A DNA stretch of 64,000 nucleotides, taken from Sphingomonas sediminicola. Its GTDB lineage: Bacteria; Pseudomonadota; Alphaproteobacteria; Sphingomonadales; Sphingomonadaceae. Of this stretch, positions 16,301 through 26,070 are shown piece by piece (the first letter of the stretch is position 1; every line of letters begins with the position of its first letter). The translations under genes were made by a program, and so were the position numbers. The DNA lies in contig NZ_CP060782.1 in the NCBI RefSeq assembly GCF_014489515.1, forward strand, positions 372,001 through 436,000, in the 5' to 3' direction. The notes under the pieces are model-generated. The model was not told the origin of the DNA. It saw nothing but the letters and a program-made list of their open reading frames with translations, and searched no databases.

Positions 16301-17458
16301 TCAACTCCCCGCAGACGGTAAGGTGAAGTGGAAGGCGGTACCGCCGCCGGGCCGCTCTTCAAACCAGATCCGGCCGCCATGGCTCTCGACTATGGTTCGG
16401 CAGATCGAGAGGCCGATGCCCATGCCCGCGCTTTTCGATGTCACGAACGGCTGGAACAACTCCGCGATGACGCTTTCGCTGATTCCGGGGCCGGTATCCT
16501 CGACGGTGACGGTCACGTAATCCTGAGGTTCAGCCGAGGTTCGGATGATCAGCGATTTCTGATTGCTGTCGATCATCGCATCGATCGCATTTCGAATGAG
16601 GTTGGTCAGCACCTGCTGGACCTGGATTCTGTCGACGAACACGAGGTCCGCGTCGGGATCGAGCTGGACCTGGACCTCGATCCCATGTTCGCGCGAGCCG
16701 ACCAGCGCCAAGGCATTGGCCTCAGTGATCAGCCGCCCGAGGGATTCGACGCGTTGTTCCGTCTCGCCCCGGCTAATGAAGTTGCGTAGCCGGCGAACGA
16801 TCTGCCCCGCTCGCACGGACTCTTTTGAGGCCTCGTCGAGAGCCTCCTGGACCGTATCCAGGGTCTCGCGGTCCGAGCCATTGCCGAGGAGGTCGCGGGC
16901 CGCTTCACAATAATTGGCGATGGCGGTGAGCGGCTGGTTGAGCTCGTGCGCGAGCGATGAAGCAAAGGACGCCATCTCGCTCACTCGTCCGACGTGGGCC
17001 AGCTCTGACTGCAGGTCCTGCAGCCGTCGCTCGACGTTCTGGCGCTGCGTGATGTCGTGGATGAAGCCGGTGAAAATTCGCTTTTCGTCCAGCCAGGCTT
17101 CGCCAACCGACAATTCGATCGGGAATGTGTAGCCATCTCGATGCCGGGCGGTCGTCACCCGTCCAATGCCGATGATCTTGCGCTCACCGGTATCGCGATA
17201 GTTTTCGAGATAGCTGTCATGCCGTTCGCGATCCGGCGAGGGCATCAGCATGGACACGTTTTCGCCGAGCACTTCTTCTTCGTTGTATCCGAACATCCGT
17301 TCGGCGGCGGCGCTGAAGGAGAGGATATGACCGGTCTCGTCGATCACGACCATTGCGTCGGGAACGGTGGCCAGGATCGACCGAAGATGGGATTCGCTAT
17401 CGCGCATTGAGACTGAGCTGGCGCCCGTGATCCGGTCCATGGGCGCGGACAATATCAC
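16301..17458 (-). CDS. fixL: FixL-like heme-PAS sensor histidine kinase
   Basis: A 385-residue cytosolic kinase: PAS domain (about 18-140), then HisKA with H171 in 'FASSLAHELNQPLTAI', then HATPase ('NLIRNAIDAM', 'DTGPGISE', 'GMGIGLSI'). The PAS aligns closely with rhizobial FixL: H80 in 'RERHDSYL' corresponds to the proximal heme ligand (Bradyrhizobium H200), and R100 in 'IIGIGRV' to R220, which stabilises bound oxygen. Asn replaces R206. So an oxygen-sensing heme is likely. No membrane segments are present, unlike Sinorhizobium FixL. The start is a GTG at 17458; an internal ATG at 17407 is also plausible. Confidence 0.88.
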   Translation of the reverse strand: MILSAPMDRITGASSVSMRDSESHLRSILATVPDAMVVIDETGHILSFSAAAERMFGYNEEEVLGENVSMLMPSPDRERHDSYLENYRDTGERKIIGIGRVTTARHRDGYTFPIELSVGEAWLDEKRIFTGFIHDITQRQNVERRLQDLQSELAHVGRVSEMASFASSLAHELNQPLTAIANYCEAARDLLGNGSDRETLDTVQEALDEASKESVRAGQIVRRLRNFISRGETEQRVESLGRLITEANALALVGSREHGIEVQVQLDPDADLVFVDRIQVQQVLTNLIRNAIDAMIDSNQKSLIIRTSAEPQDYVTVTVEDTGPGISESVIAELFQPFVTSKSAGMGIGLSICRTIVESHGGRIWFEERPGGGTAFHFTLPSAGS

Positions 17459-17473
17459 CCAAGATCAAATTCG

Positions 17474-17850
17474 CTACGCTTGAGCGGAACTTCGGTTCGT
17501 GCCGCCGATGCTCGCAACCGTGAAGGGCTGCGTGGCTCCGTTGGCATCCTGGACGGTAACCTGATCGTGCAGGCCGAGTGGAACAGCCGGCATCCGATAG
17601 ACATCCTCGCCCCGTTTGCGAGGGCAGCGAAACACCCAATGCCCGTCGGCGCGCTCGATGTGACCGAATTGATCTGGCTCGGACGACCAGGTCCGCAGCA
17701 CCGTCGCCCGCAGGGGTCGCGCGCAAGTTCGGCCGCGTCGATGACGCCGAGTTCGTCGAGGGGAACGCGAATGAGGAATGCCCGGCTGGGCGATGCTTTC
17801 GTGGAACTCACGTTCGGCGAGAGTTCAAGTCGGACAGTCTTCCAGATCAT
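17474..17850 (-). CDS. Conserved hypothetical upstream of fixL, apparent frameshift near 17713-17716
   Basis: The frame from 17850 reads 'MIWKTVRLELSPNVSS' and on to 'LGVIDAAELARDP'. At a GGGG run (plus strand) it derails; adding one base gives 'LRATVLRTWSSEPDQFGHIE' then 'GHWVFRCPRKRGEDVYR' and 'PFTVASIGG', ending 16 bases before fixL. The repaired protein is about 125 residues, cytoplasmic, with alternating strands. It resembles a small family of unknown function that I associate with alphaproteobacterial stress loci, without a formal name. It probably heads the fixLJ transcript. A TACGCAATG-type element sits 36 bases upstream. Confidence 0.6.
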
Positions 17851-17885
17851 GCTGCTGCTCGTAAGGGGCCGAAGGCGCAGGCGTA

Positions 17886-17899
17886 ATACGCAATGCTCC
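17886..17899. promoter_or_regulatory. Shared element TACGCAATGCTCCT before the fixL-leading gene
   Basis: This 14-base word recurs with one change at 31298-31311. Each copy stands 36-37 bases upstream of a leftward gene of the stress island (17850 and 31261). The equal placement suggests a common regulator site or promoter element. Two copies alone are modest evidence. Confidence 0.3.
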
Positions 17900-17911
17900 T
17901 AGGAGACCGGA

Positions 17912-18499
17912 TCACGGGCGCTTCGGCAGGACGATGGTCGGGCCGAGGTCCGCCATCACCTTGCGAGCGTCGAACACGCGAGTGTTACCGGCAGGGATCG
18001 CGCCGCGGCCGAGGGCGATCTCGGCCTGCGCCTCGAAGGACTCGACCGTCGTCACATCCATGCTGTCCGCCCAGAAGGGCCCATAGCCGGGATACCAGTC
18101 GTGCCAGCCGAACCCGGGCCGGTAGTAACGCCAGGACGGAAGCCAGTAGCCGTAATCCGGACCGTACCAAGGCCGGTAGAAGGGGTCCGGTCGGGCATAG
18201 GTTCGGACGTCATGTTCGGTTCGCCGGTCGACGACGGTGAACCAGTCGTAACCGTTCTGGGTGGTGACTTCGGCGGCCCGATAGAGGAGGTAGCCCTCCA
18301 CCCGGTCGCGGGATGTCAGTTCATTGCCGTGAAATCTCACGATGTAGCGGTCGAGCGCCAGGCGCTGCTCGGAGTAGCCGCCGTGAACGCCGCCGGCCAT
18401 TTCCGGCCTGTACGGCTGGTATGGAGTTGCGGTGGTGCAGGCCGTTGCCGTCGCGATTGCGAGGGTCAGGGCGAGGCTTTTCAAGGGACGACTGATCAT
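17912..18499 (-). CDS. Lipoprotein of the CC0125/CC1285-like type
   Basis: A 195-residue lipoprotein: signal peptide with lipobox ending in C21 ('AIATATAC'), then a domain with 'PYQPYRPEMAGGVHGGYSEQ' and 'RVEGYLLYRAAEVTTQNGYD' typical of an alphaproteobacterial lipoprotein family of unknown function. The centre is Tyr/Trp/Pro-rich ('PFYRPWYGPDYGYWLPSW'), perhaps for wall or membrane contact. The ending has a plain alpha/beta character ('TRVFDARKVMADLGPTIV'). It diverges from the L,D-transpeptidase gene, 143 bases away, which suggests a joint envelope role. Confidence 0.7.
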   Translation of the reverse strand: MISRPLKSLALTLAIATATACTTATPYQPYRPEMAGGVHGGYSEQRLALDRYIVRFHGNELTSRDRVEGYLLYRAAEVTTQNGYDWFTVVDRRTEHDVRTYARPDPFYRPWYGPDYGYWLPSWRYYRPGFGWHDWYPGYGPFWADSMDVTTVESFEAQAEIALGRGAIPAGNTRVFDARKVMADLGPTIVLPKRP

Positions 18500-18641
18500 C
18501 CGGCCCGTTTCGCACCGATCGGGTGGCGTCTCGAATAAGTAATCTTCCGTAAAAGAGCCGCTCCTGCGTCAGGAAAATCACGTATCCTGAATTTTGCATG
18601 CCGCCCGCATTAGCGGACCGGAGTGAAAAGGAGCGTTTGGC

Positions 18642-19645
18642 TTGCCGCTATCCCTGTACGGTGCGTCGCCGCGTTGCCGGTCCGTTGCAATCGCCATCGG
18701 AATGGGCGTGTTGCTTTGGGGCGGAGGGCGTCCGCGCAGCGGGTCGACCTTGGATCGGGCTCGATCGTCGAAACCGTCAAGAAGCTGCATGCAGGCGAAT
18801 ACGTCTGGGCTCCGGAGATTGCGCCTGAAGGCCCAACCCTCCTGATCGTCAACCTTAAGACCCAGCGCGCGACGCTCTTTCGCAACGGCGTTCCGATCGG
18901 TGCGTCGACGGTGTCCACCGGCCGCCCCGGCTATGACACCCCGACCGGAGTGTTCACGATCCTTCAGAAGCACGTCGAGCATTATTCCCGAAAGTACGAC
19001 AATGCACCGATGCCCTACATGCAGCGGCTCACTTGGTACGGCATCGCGCTGCACGGAGGAAACCTTCCGGGATATCCAGCCTCCCATGGTTGCATCCGCC
19101 TTCCGATCGGATTCGCGAAACTGCTCTATGGATCGACACGCCTGGGAATGACGGTGGTGATTACCGACGAGCCTACGACCCCTCGGCTCGCGTCCACGCT
19201 GTCCGCCAGCCAGCCATTCAGCGAAGTGAATGGGAGTGAGGGCGGAACTTTCGTCTGGCAACCGGAGCGCTCGCCGTCGGGGCCGATCTCGATTGTCGTC
19301 AGCGTGGCGGACGGCAGAGCGGTCGTGCTTCGGAATGGTGTGGAGATCGGATCGGGGCCGGTCACCGTCGAAGGCCCGATTACGGGAAGCTGGGCCTATG
19401 CGCTACGCTCCGTGGACGCGGCAGGCCCGCACTGGATGCGCGTGTCCTTGTCGAAAGGTGGCGAAGACGGACGGGTCCCTCGCGAGGAATGGCAGCGGTT
19501 CAAGGCGCCGGAATCCTTCCGGCGGGCCGTCGCCGGCATTCTCGAGCCGGGCACCACGATCGTGGTCACTGCGGACTCTCTGAAAGAAGGGGCGACCGGC
19601 ACGGGCTTGACCGTCATCGAAGCCGAGCCGACGGAGAAACCGTGA
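18642..19645 (+). CDS. L,D-transpeptidase (YkuD), apparent frameshift near 18726-18728
   Basis: A TTG start 8 bases after AAGGAG opens a signal peptide ('RSVAIAIGMGVLLWGGG'); one added base in the GGG run joins it to 'ASAQRVDLGSGSIVETVKK'. The YkuD catalytic domain follows, with 'GIALHGGNLPGYPASHGCIR' carrying His and the nucleophile Cys of the SHGCIR motif. The C-terminal half ('GPISIVVSVADGRAVVLRNG') repeats the beta layout of the substrate-side domain. It probably makes 3-3 peptidoglycan links or attaches proteins in the periplasm, a wall-hardening reaction used in stress. Its TGA overlaps the next GTG. A GTG at 18623 in the second frame lacks a signal peptide. Confidence 0.85.
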
Positions 19646-21021
19646 CGCTGAGCCTTACCAGCCTGGGCGGAGCCGGCACCGTGACCGGTTCTAAGCATCT
19701 CCTGAATTATGACGGCCGCCGATTGCTGGTCGACTGCGGGTTGTTCCAGGGCCCGCGCGAGCTTCGCGAGCTGAACTGGCGGCGGTTGGAAGTCGAGCCG
19801 GCGAGCATCGATGCGGTCGTGCTCACCCACGCTCACCTCGATCACAGCGGCTACCTGCCGCGGCTGGTGAAAGACGGGTTCGACGGGCCGATCTACGCGA
19901 CTCCCGCGACGATGGACGTGGCGCGTCTCATCTTGCTGGACAGCGCCTTTCTTCAGGAAAAGGACGCCGAGTTCGCGAACCGGCACGGCTTCAGCCGCCA
20001 TCGGCCCGCGCTTCCCTTGTACACTCGCGCGGATGCCGAGCTCGCCCTTGAGAAGTTCAGGCCCGTTGCATTTCATGAACTGCACGATCTTGGCGGGGAC
20101 GCGTCACTGCTGTTTCGGCGGGCAGGGCACATCCTTGGAGCGGCAACCGCGGAGATCCGTCTTTCGGGCCAGACGATCGTCTTCTCCGGCGACCTCGGCC
20201 GCTTTGGCGATGAGACGATGGTCGATCCCGAGCCAGTGCCGCATGCCGACTATCTCGTGATCGAATCCACCTACGGCGATCGTCTTCATCCGAAGATCGA
20301 TACACAAAAGGTGCTGCACGATATCATTGAGCGGACTGCTCGACGCGGTGGAACGATCTTGATTCCGGCTTTCGCCGTCGGCCGGACCCAGTCGCTGCTC
20401 TACCATTTGTGGGCGCTCAAGATGCACGGAGAGCTTCCGCTCATTCCGATCTATGTCGACAGCCCGATGGCGACCAATGCCACCGATCTGTTGTGCGCGC
20501 ACATGGACGACCATCGAATGCAGCCGATGGTTTGCCGGGACGCGTGCGCGATCGCGACCTACGTCCGCGACACGGACGGGTCCAAGGCGCTCTCGGCAAG
20601 TCCGGTGCCAAAGGTCATCATCTCGGCGAGCGGAATGGCGACGGGCGGCCGGGTGCTCCACCACATCAAGGCGTTCGGACCCGATCCGCGCAACACCATC
20701 CTGTTCGCCGGCTTCCAAGCGCCAGGCACTCGTGGCCGGGCTATGGTCGACGGCGTTCGCGAGGTGAAGATCCACGGACAATTTATCGAGATCCGTGCGG
20801 AAGTCGCGGACCTGACCAGCCTTTCCGCGCACGCCGATTCCGATCAGTTGCTGCAATGGATTCGAGGCTTTCAGGGGCCGCCGCGCGAGACGTTCATCGT
20901 CCATGGCGAGCCGGACGCATCGGCTTCCCTGCGTGATCGAATCGAACGAGAGTTGAAGTGGAACTGCACGATCCCGGCAATGGGACAGAGAAGCGAATTG
21001 GCTGAGGGAGAATTGGCATGA
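19642..21021 (+). CDS. Beta-CASP metallo-beta-lactamase-fold RNA-processing-type hydrolase
   Basis: A 459-residue cytoplasmic protein with metal motif 'LTHAHLDHSGYLPRL' (H63, H65, D67, H68), a further His in 'RRAGHILGAATAEI', an 'FSGDLGRFGDE' motif and a beta-CASP insert. C-terminal 'LSAHADSDQLLQWI' and 'FIVHGEPDAS' are the beta-CASP motifs of CPSF73/Ysh1-like nucleases. Bacterial members are annotated as mRNA 3'-end-processing-like exonucleases; their RNA targets are unclear. The GTG start overlaps the transpeptidase TGA and follows CGGAGA. It is probably co-transcribed in ldt-MBL-oxidase order. Confidence 0.88.
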   Translation: MTLSLTSLGGAGTVTGSKHLLNYDGRRLLVDCGLFQGPRELRELNWRRLEVEPASIDAVVLTHAHLDHSGYLPRLVKDGFDGPIYATPATMDVARLILLDSAFLQEKDAEFANRHGFSRHRPALPLYTRADAELALEKFRPVAFHELHDLGGDASLLFRRAGHILGAATAEIRLSGQTIVFSGDLGRFGDETMVDPEPVPHADYLVIESTYGDRLHPKIDTQKVLHDIIERTARRGGTILIPAFAVGRTQSLLYHLWALKMHGELPLIPIYVDSPMATNATDLLCAHMDDHRMQPMVCRDACAIATYVRDTDGSKALSASPVPKVIISASGMATGGRVLHHIKAFGPDPRNTILFAGFQAPGTRGRAMVDGVREVKIHGQFIEIRAEVADLTSLSAHADSDQLLQWIRGFQGPPRETFIVHGEPDASASLRDRIERELKWNCTIPAMGQRSELAEGELA

Positions 21022-21488
21022 GCGCGGCTCAAGAGGGCAAGGCCATTCGAATATTGGACGGCCAGAGGCTCATGGCCGTATCGACGGTCCGCCCGGACGG
21101 CTGGCCGCAGACGACAATCGTTGGCTACGCAAACATCGGACTGGTCATCTACTTCCTCATCTTTCGGGCAAGCCAGAAGTTCGAGAACATCTCGAAAGAC
21201 AATCGCGTTTCGATTGCCGTTGCGCCTGAGCCCCGGAATTTGGGTGAGCTTCAGGCGGTCTATGCCGGCGCTACGGCATCGGAGGTTGTCGATAGGGCGG
21301 AGCGCGACCAGGCTTGGCGGTTGCTCGTGGAGCGCCATCCGAATCTCACGGACTACGAATTGCCGTCGACGTCAGTGACGGCGTTGATGCGGGCAAACTG
21401 CAAATATGTCTCGGTTCTCGATTACGCGACCAGCTGGGGCGCGGCCGAGAAATTCACGGTCGAGGAAGAAACCGCCGGGTCATCCTAG
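21018..21488 (+). CDS. Pyridoxamine-5'-phosphate oxidase-fold protein
   Basis: A 156-residue split-barrel protein of the PNPOx-like family: 'LMAVSTVRPDGWPQTTIVGY', 'YFLIFRASQKFENISKDNRV' and 'LQAVYAGATASEV'. Such proteins bind FMN, F420 or heme and act as oxidoreductases or small-molecule sensors. The length is typical of the stand-alone forms seen in stress islands, and too short for the real pyridoxine enzyme. The ATG overlaps the previous TGA. Ligand and reaction are unknown. Confidence 0.75.
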   Translation: MSAAQEGKAIRILDGQRLMAVSTVRPDGWPQTTIVGYANIGLVIYFLIFRASQKFENISKDNRVSIAVAPEPRNLGELQAVYAGATASEVVDRAERDQAWRLLVERHPNLTDYELPSTSVTALMRANCKYVSVLDYATSWGAAEKFTVEEETAGSS

Positions 21489-21495
21489 GGAAGAA

Positions 21496-21509
21496 TCCGT
21501 ACTGACTGG
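21496..21509. promoter_or_regulatory. Shared element TCCGTACTGACTGG before the hydrolase-PRTase fusion
   Basis: The word differs by two bases from the element at 27296-27309. It is 54 bases before the fusion gene, and the partner copy is 27 bases before ppsA. A common promoter or regulator site is suggested; two copies are modest evidence. Confidence 0.3.
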
Positions 21510-21562
21510 TTCCGGCGAGTTGTGGGAGAGGCTCCTAGCCAAGCCGCACCAAGGAGCCGGTC

Positions 21563-22891
21563 ATGGGCACCATCGCAATCCCCGACCCTACGCCTGTAGT
21601 GGTCGGTTCGAGCCATCTGGCAGGACTTCTCGTCGTGCCCCCGGACGCGAAGGGGCTGGTGATCTTCGCTCACGGAAGCGGCAGCGGCCGCTTCAGTCCC
21701 CGCAACAACCATGTCGCCCGCAAGCTACAGGAGTTAGGGTTCGCCACACTCCTGCCCGACCTGCTGAAGCTCGAGGAGGAAACAGACCGCCGCAACGTCT
21801 TCGACATTCCGCTGCTTGCCCGCCGGCTCAGGGAAGTCACCGAATGGGCCGAGAATTCGCCGGCGACGGTTGGCCTCCCTATCGCCTATTTCGGCGCGAG
21901 CACGGGCGCCGGCGCGGCATTGCTCGCAGCGGGCTTTTCGGATTCTAGTATTTCTGCGGTCGTTTCTCGCGGCGGCCGGCCAGACCTTGCGATGGCGGCA
22001 TTGCCGTCCGTCAAGGCTCCGACCCTGCTTCTCGTGGGAAGTCGCGACACGCAGGTCATCGAGCTCAATCGGACAGCACTCGCCGAGCTGCGCTGCAAGA
22101 AGAAGCTCACGATAATTCCTGGCGCATCGCACCTCTTCGAGGAACCAGGAACGCTCGACCTGGTCGTCGATGAAGCGGCGGACTGGTTCAGCATGCATCT
22201 GGGCCCGCCTGAGCTGAAGGTTCGGCTTCCGTTTGCTGATCGCCGTGAGGCGGGACGTATGCTCGGGCAGGCGCTTGCGAGGTTCAAGGATCAGAAGCCG
22301 CTGGTGCTCGCTCTCCCGAGGGGTGGAGTGCCGGTCGCCTATGAGGCTGCCAAATCCATCGGGGCCGATCTCGACGTTCTTCTGGTGCGCAAGCTCGGCG
22401 CGCCCGGGCACGAAGAGCTGGGGATCGGTGCAATCGTGGACGGCGACAAGCCGCAGGTCATCCTCAACCCCCAACTCGTTCGAATGCTGTCCCTTCCTCC
22501 TGGATACATCCAGCGGGAAGCCGAGCAGCAATACGTGGAGCTCGAGCGCAGGCGGCGAGAATATCTCGGAAGCCGCGAGCCGCGATCCGTGGACGGCCGA
22601 ACGGTCATCATCGTCGACGATGGGATCGCGACCGGCGGGACTGTCCGGGCAGCGCTGGAGGCCATTCGCAAGAGAAAGCCGGCAAAGCTCGTGCTTGCTG
22701 TACCCGTCGCCCCGGAGGATTCGCTCAGGGAACTAGAGCCCGAATGCGACGAGGTGGTCTGCCTCGCGACGCCCGACCCATTTTACGCTGTCGGCTCGCA
22801 ATACGTCGATTTCACCCAGACGACGGACGCTGAAGTGAAGCAGCTTCTCGACGAGGCGCGCGGTACGGAGCGGCCGGTGGAGACTACCTAG
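21563..22891 (+). CDS. Alpha/beta-hydrolase fused to a phosphoribosyltransferase
   Basis: A 442-residue two-domain protein. Residues 1-210 form a dienelactone-hydrolase-like alpha/beta hydrolase with nucleophile S113 in '[12 protein letters not shown]', acid D162 ('LVGSRDTQ') and H190 ('IPGASHLFE'). Residues 220-440 form a type I phosphoribosyltransferase: '[20 protein letters not shown]' and the PRPP loop '[13 protein letters not shown]' (348-360). Both active sites look complete. Separately such domains cleave esters or lactones and transfer phosphoribose; the joined reaction is not known. It starts after AAGGAG. The gene is monocistronic or leads into the ABC genes 50 bases on. Confidence 0.82.
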   Translation: MGTIAIPDPTPVVVGSSHLAGLLVVPPDAKGLVIFAHGSGSGRFSPRNNHVARKLQELGFATLLPDLLKLEEETDRRNVFDIPLLARRLREVTEWAENSPATVGLPIAYFGASTGAGAALLAAGFSDSSISAVVSRGGRPDLAMAALPSVKAPTLLLVGSRDTQVIELNRTALAELRCKKKLTIIPGASHLFEEPGTLDLVVDEAADWFSMHLGPPELKVRLPFADRREAGRMLGQALARFKDQKPLVLALPRGGVPVAYEAAKSIGADLDVLLVRKLGAPGHEELGIGAIVDGDKPQVILNPQLVRMLSLPPGYIQREAEQQYVELERRRREYLGSREPRSVDGRTVIIVDDGIATGGTVRAALEAIRKRKPAKLVLAVPVAPEDSLRELEPECDEVVCLATPDPFYAVGSQYVDFTQTTDAEVKQLLDEARGTERPVETT

Positions 22892-22941
22892 GTAGCTGCC
22901 CCTATTCGGCCGCGCCGGATTGCGGGATAAACCTAGCCGCG

Positions 22942-23712
22942 TTGAAACTGCTTGGGCGGCCGGTGCATAGGCGGAGTGGCGAGTCATCGTCTGGCCAGCA
23001 AGCTGCGCGGCAGTGCATCTACCGTATCGAGAAGCTGACCAAGACCTACGGTTCCGGGCCTGCGGCCGTTCATGCGCTGCGGGGCGTGGATCTCGACGTC
23101 GACGAAGGCGAGATGTTCGTGCTTCTCGGCCCCTCCGGGTCGGGCAAATCGACCTTCCTCAACATCCTCGGCGGGCTCGATAGGGCTACCTCCGGCCATG
23201 CGCATTTCTTCGACACCAATTTGACCGACCTGGATGACGACGGGCTCACCGAATATCGCCGGGAGAGCGTCGGGTTCGTCTTTCAGTTCTACAATCTCAT
23301 CGCGTCGCTCACCGCGCGCGAGAACGTCTCGCTGATTACCCAGATCAGCAAGGATCCCATGGATCCGGCGGAAGCGCTGGCGATGGTCGGCCTGCAGGAT
23401 CGCATCGATCATTTCCCGTCGCAGCTCAGCGGCGGCGAGCAGCAGCGCGTCGCCATTGCCCGCGCCATCGCCAAGCGCCCGCGCGTGCTGCTCTGCGACG
23501 AGCCGACGGGGGCGCTCGACAGCGCCACCGGAGTCCGGGTGCTCGACGCGCTCGACCGCATCAATCGCGAGATCGGAACGACCGTCTTCATCATCACCCA
23601 TAATGCCGTAGTGGCCGAGATGGCAGATGATGTCGTGCTGTTCGGTGACGGCAGGATCGTCGACCGCCGAAGCAATCCTGCTCGCAAGCCTCCGCTGGAG
23701 CTTCGCTGGTGA
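22942..23712 (+). CDS. ABC transporter ATP-binding protein (LolD/MacB type)
   Basis: A 256-residue ATPase with Walker A '[10 protein letters not shown]' (63-70), Q-loop 'FVFQFYNLI', signature '[14 protein letters not shown]', Walker B '[12 protein letters not shown]' and a His switch. It powers the FtsX-like permease encoded next. The start is unsure: a TTG at 22942 is the only start in frame before the conserved '[14 protein letters not shown]', and it adds about 25 odd residues, with no obvious ribosome site. A lost base near 23000 is possible. The next gene overlaps by four bases (GTGA). Confidence 0.85.
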   Translation: MKLLGRPVHRRSGESSSGQQAARQCIYRIEKLTKTYGSGPAAVHALRGVDLDVDEGEMFVLLGPSGSGKSTFLNILGGLDRATSGHAHFFDTNLTDLDDDGLTEYRRESVGFVFQFYNLIASLTARENVSLITQISKDPMDPAEALAMVGLQDRIDHFPSQLSGGEQQRVAIARAIAKRPRVLLCDEPTGALDSATGVRVLDALDRINREIGTTVFIITHNAVVAEMADDVVLFGDGRIVDRRSNPARKPPLELRW

Positions 23713-26070
23713 GACTGTCGCCGCTGACCATCAAGCTTTTGCGCGACGTCTGGCGGCTTCGAGCCCAGGCGGTCGCAATCGCGCTGGTCATCGCGGCAGG
23801 CGTCGGAATGGTGATCATGTCGTTCGGGATGATCCGGTCGCTCGAAGCGACGCGAGCGTCCTATTACGACATCTATCGCTTCGCCGATGTCTTCGCACCC
23901 ATCCGCCGGGCGCCATTGTCGGCCATCGCAACCGTTCGCCAGATCCCGGGCGTCGCTTATGCGGAAGGGCGCGTCAGCGCTGGCGCGATCCTCGACGTGC
24001 CCGGGATCGCGGAGCCCGTTTCCGCCCGGGTTCATTCGCTTCCGGATCCGAAGGGGCTAAACCTCCTCGTCCTGCGCGAAGGCCGCCTCCCGAACCCGGG
24101 CGCGACTGACGAAGTGGTCGCCAACGAAGCGTTCGCGAAGGCCGCGCGACTGTCGCCGGGAGATCGTTTCTCCGCTCTGATCTACGGAAAGCGCATCGAC
24201 CTGCGGCTAACCGGGACGGTGCTGTCGCCGGAATATGTCTATGCGGTCGCGCCGGGCAGATCTTCCCGGACAACCGCCGCTACGGCGTGATCTGGATGAA
24301 CGAAGAAGCGCTCGCCGGTGCGCTCGACCTTCGAGAATCCTTCAACGAGGCGCTGGTACGCCTCGCCCCCGGCGCCGACCGCGCCGAGGTCATCCGCAAA
24401 CTGGATATCGTGCTCGACCGCTACGGGGCGATCGGCGCCTACGGCCGCGACCTGCAGATCTCCGACCGGTTCGTGTCCAACGAGATCGAGCAGCTGGCGA
24501 CCACTGTCGAAATCCTCCCGCCGATCTTCCTGGCCGTCGCGGCATTCCTCCTGAACATCGTACTCGCCCGCCTGGTCGAGACGGAGCGTGAGGTCATCGG
24601 ACTGCTCAAGGCCTTCGGTTACCGTGATCGGGCGATCTTCTTCCACTACGGTCAGCTGGCCGTTCTTCTGTCATTCGGCGGACTGGTCCTAGGCGCCGGT
24701 CTCGGGACCTGGCTCGGCCGCGGACTTGCGGGCATGTACCAGCGCTATTTCGTGTTTCCCTTCCTAGAATTCCGGGCCGGGGCCGATATCTACCTGATCG
24801 GTATCGCAGCGACCTTGATCGCTGTTCTCGCCGGTGCGGCCCTCGCAGTTACGCGCGCTGCGAAGCTGACCCCCGCCGAAGCGATGCGACCTCCAGCGCC
24901 GGCGGATTTTTCCGGCCGATGGACCGCGAACGCCGCGCGGGCGCTAGTACCCGACGAACCCAGCAGGATGATTCTGCGCGGCCTTCTCCGCCGACCCCTT
25001 CGAAGCATGCTTGCCGTCCTCGGACTCTCCTCTGCGCTCGCGCTCTACATCGCGTCGGCGAGCGCAACGGACAATGTCGACCGGATGATCGAGCTGGCGT
25101 TCGGAAAGGCGGAGCGCGAGGATCTGGTCGTCACCTTCGCCGAGCCACGCGATGCCCGCGCACTTTATGAGCTGAGCCGGCTTCCCGGAGTGCTCCGGGT
25201 AGAGCCGTATCGCGCCACCAGCGCGCGATTGGTTGCAGGTCATCACGAAGTCCGCGAGGGCCTCGTCGGTTCCCCGCCGCAAAGCGACCTCAGCCGTGCG
25301 GTCGACCTCAAGGGCCGCGTGATCGAGCCTCCGCAATCAGGCGTCGTCATCTCGAGCAGGCTCGCGCGCCGCCTTGACGTCCGCGCTGGCGATCCCATCC
25401 GGGCGATCGTGACAGAGGGCGAGCGGCCGGTCCTAGACCTGCCGGTCTCGGCCGTCATCGACACGCCGCTCGGCTCGTCAGCACGGCTGGACCGGGCCAA
25501 TCTTAACCGCATGCTTCGAGAGGGAGCGACGCTTTCCGGCGCCTATCTTGCTGTCGACAGCAATTACGGAGACTCTGTGTTCCGGGCGCTGAAGGAGACG
25601 CCGCAGGTGGCGGGGTCACTTCGCAACAGGCAATCGTTCAGGGCGTGAGGGATACAGTCGCAGAGCAGATGGGTATCGTGACCTTGTTCAACACGTTGTT
25701 CGCGGCGCTCATCGTGCTTGGGGTCGTTTACAACAGCGCCCGCATTAGCCTCTCGGAGAGGGCGCGCGATTTAGCATCCATGCGCGTCCTTGGTTTTCGG
25801 AGAGGCGAAGTCGCCTACGTCTTGCTTGGCGAGCTCGGCCTGCTCGTGCTGATCTCACTCCCGATCGGCATCGGCCTGGGCATCGCTCTGACGCGGTACG
25901 TGACACAGCAATTCAGTGCCGATCTCTACAGCATCCCATTGGGATTCAATCCCCAGACGCCCGCCGAAGGCGTGCTTGCAGTGGTGGTCGCGGCGGCCGC
26001 GACTGCATTGCTGATCCGAAGCAGGATCGACCGACTCGACCTCGTCCGCGCATTGAAGACGAGGGAATGA
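23709..26070 (+). CDS. FtsX-like ABC permease, two apparent frameshifts
   Basis: A large inner-membrane permease that repairs to about 787 residues. It has an N-terminal anchor helix ('[20 protein letters not shown]') with a periplasmic MacB-type domain, three helices in a first FtsX domain ('[20 protein letters not shown]', '[18 protein letters not shown]'-like), a second periplasmic region and a last FtsX domain ('[20 protein letters not shown]'). Breaks fall at GGG 24254-24256 and GGGG 25612-25615, each fixed by one base. Duplicated FtsX layout is typical of lipoprotein or macrolide-type exporters. It uses a GTG start overlapping the ATPase stop. The exported substrate is unknown. Confidence 0.85.
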
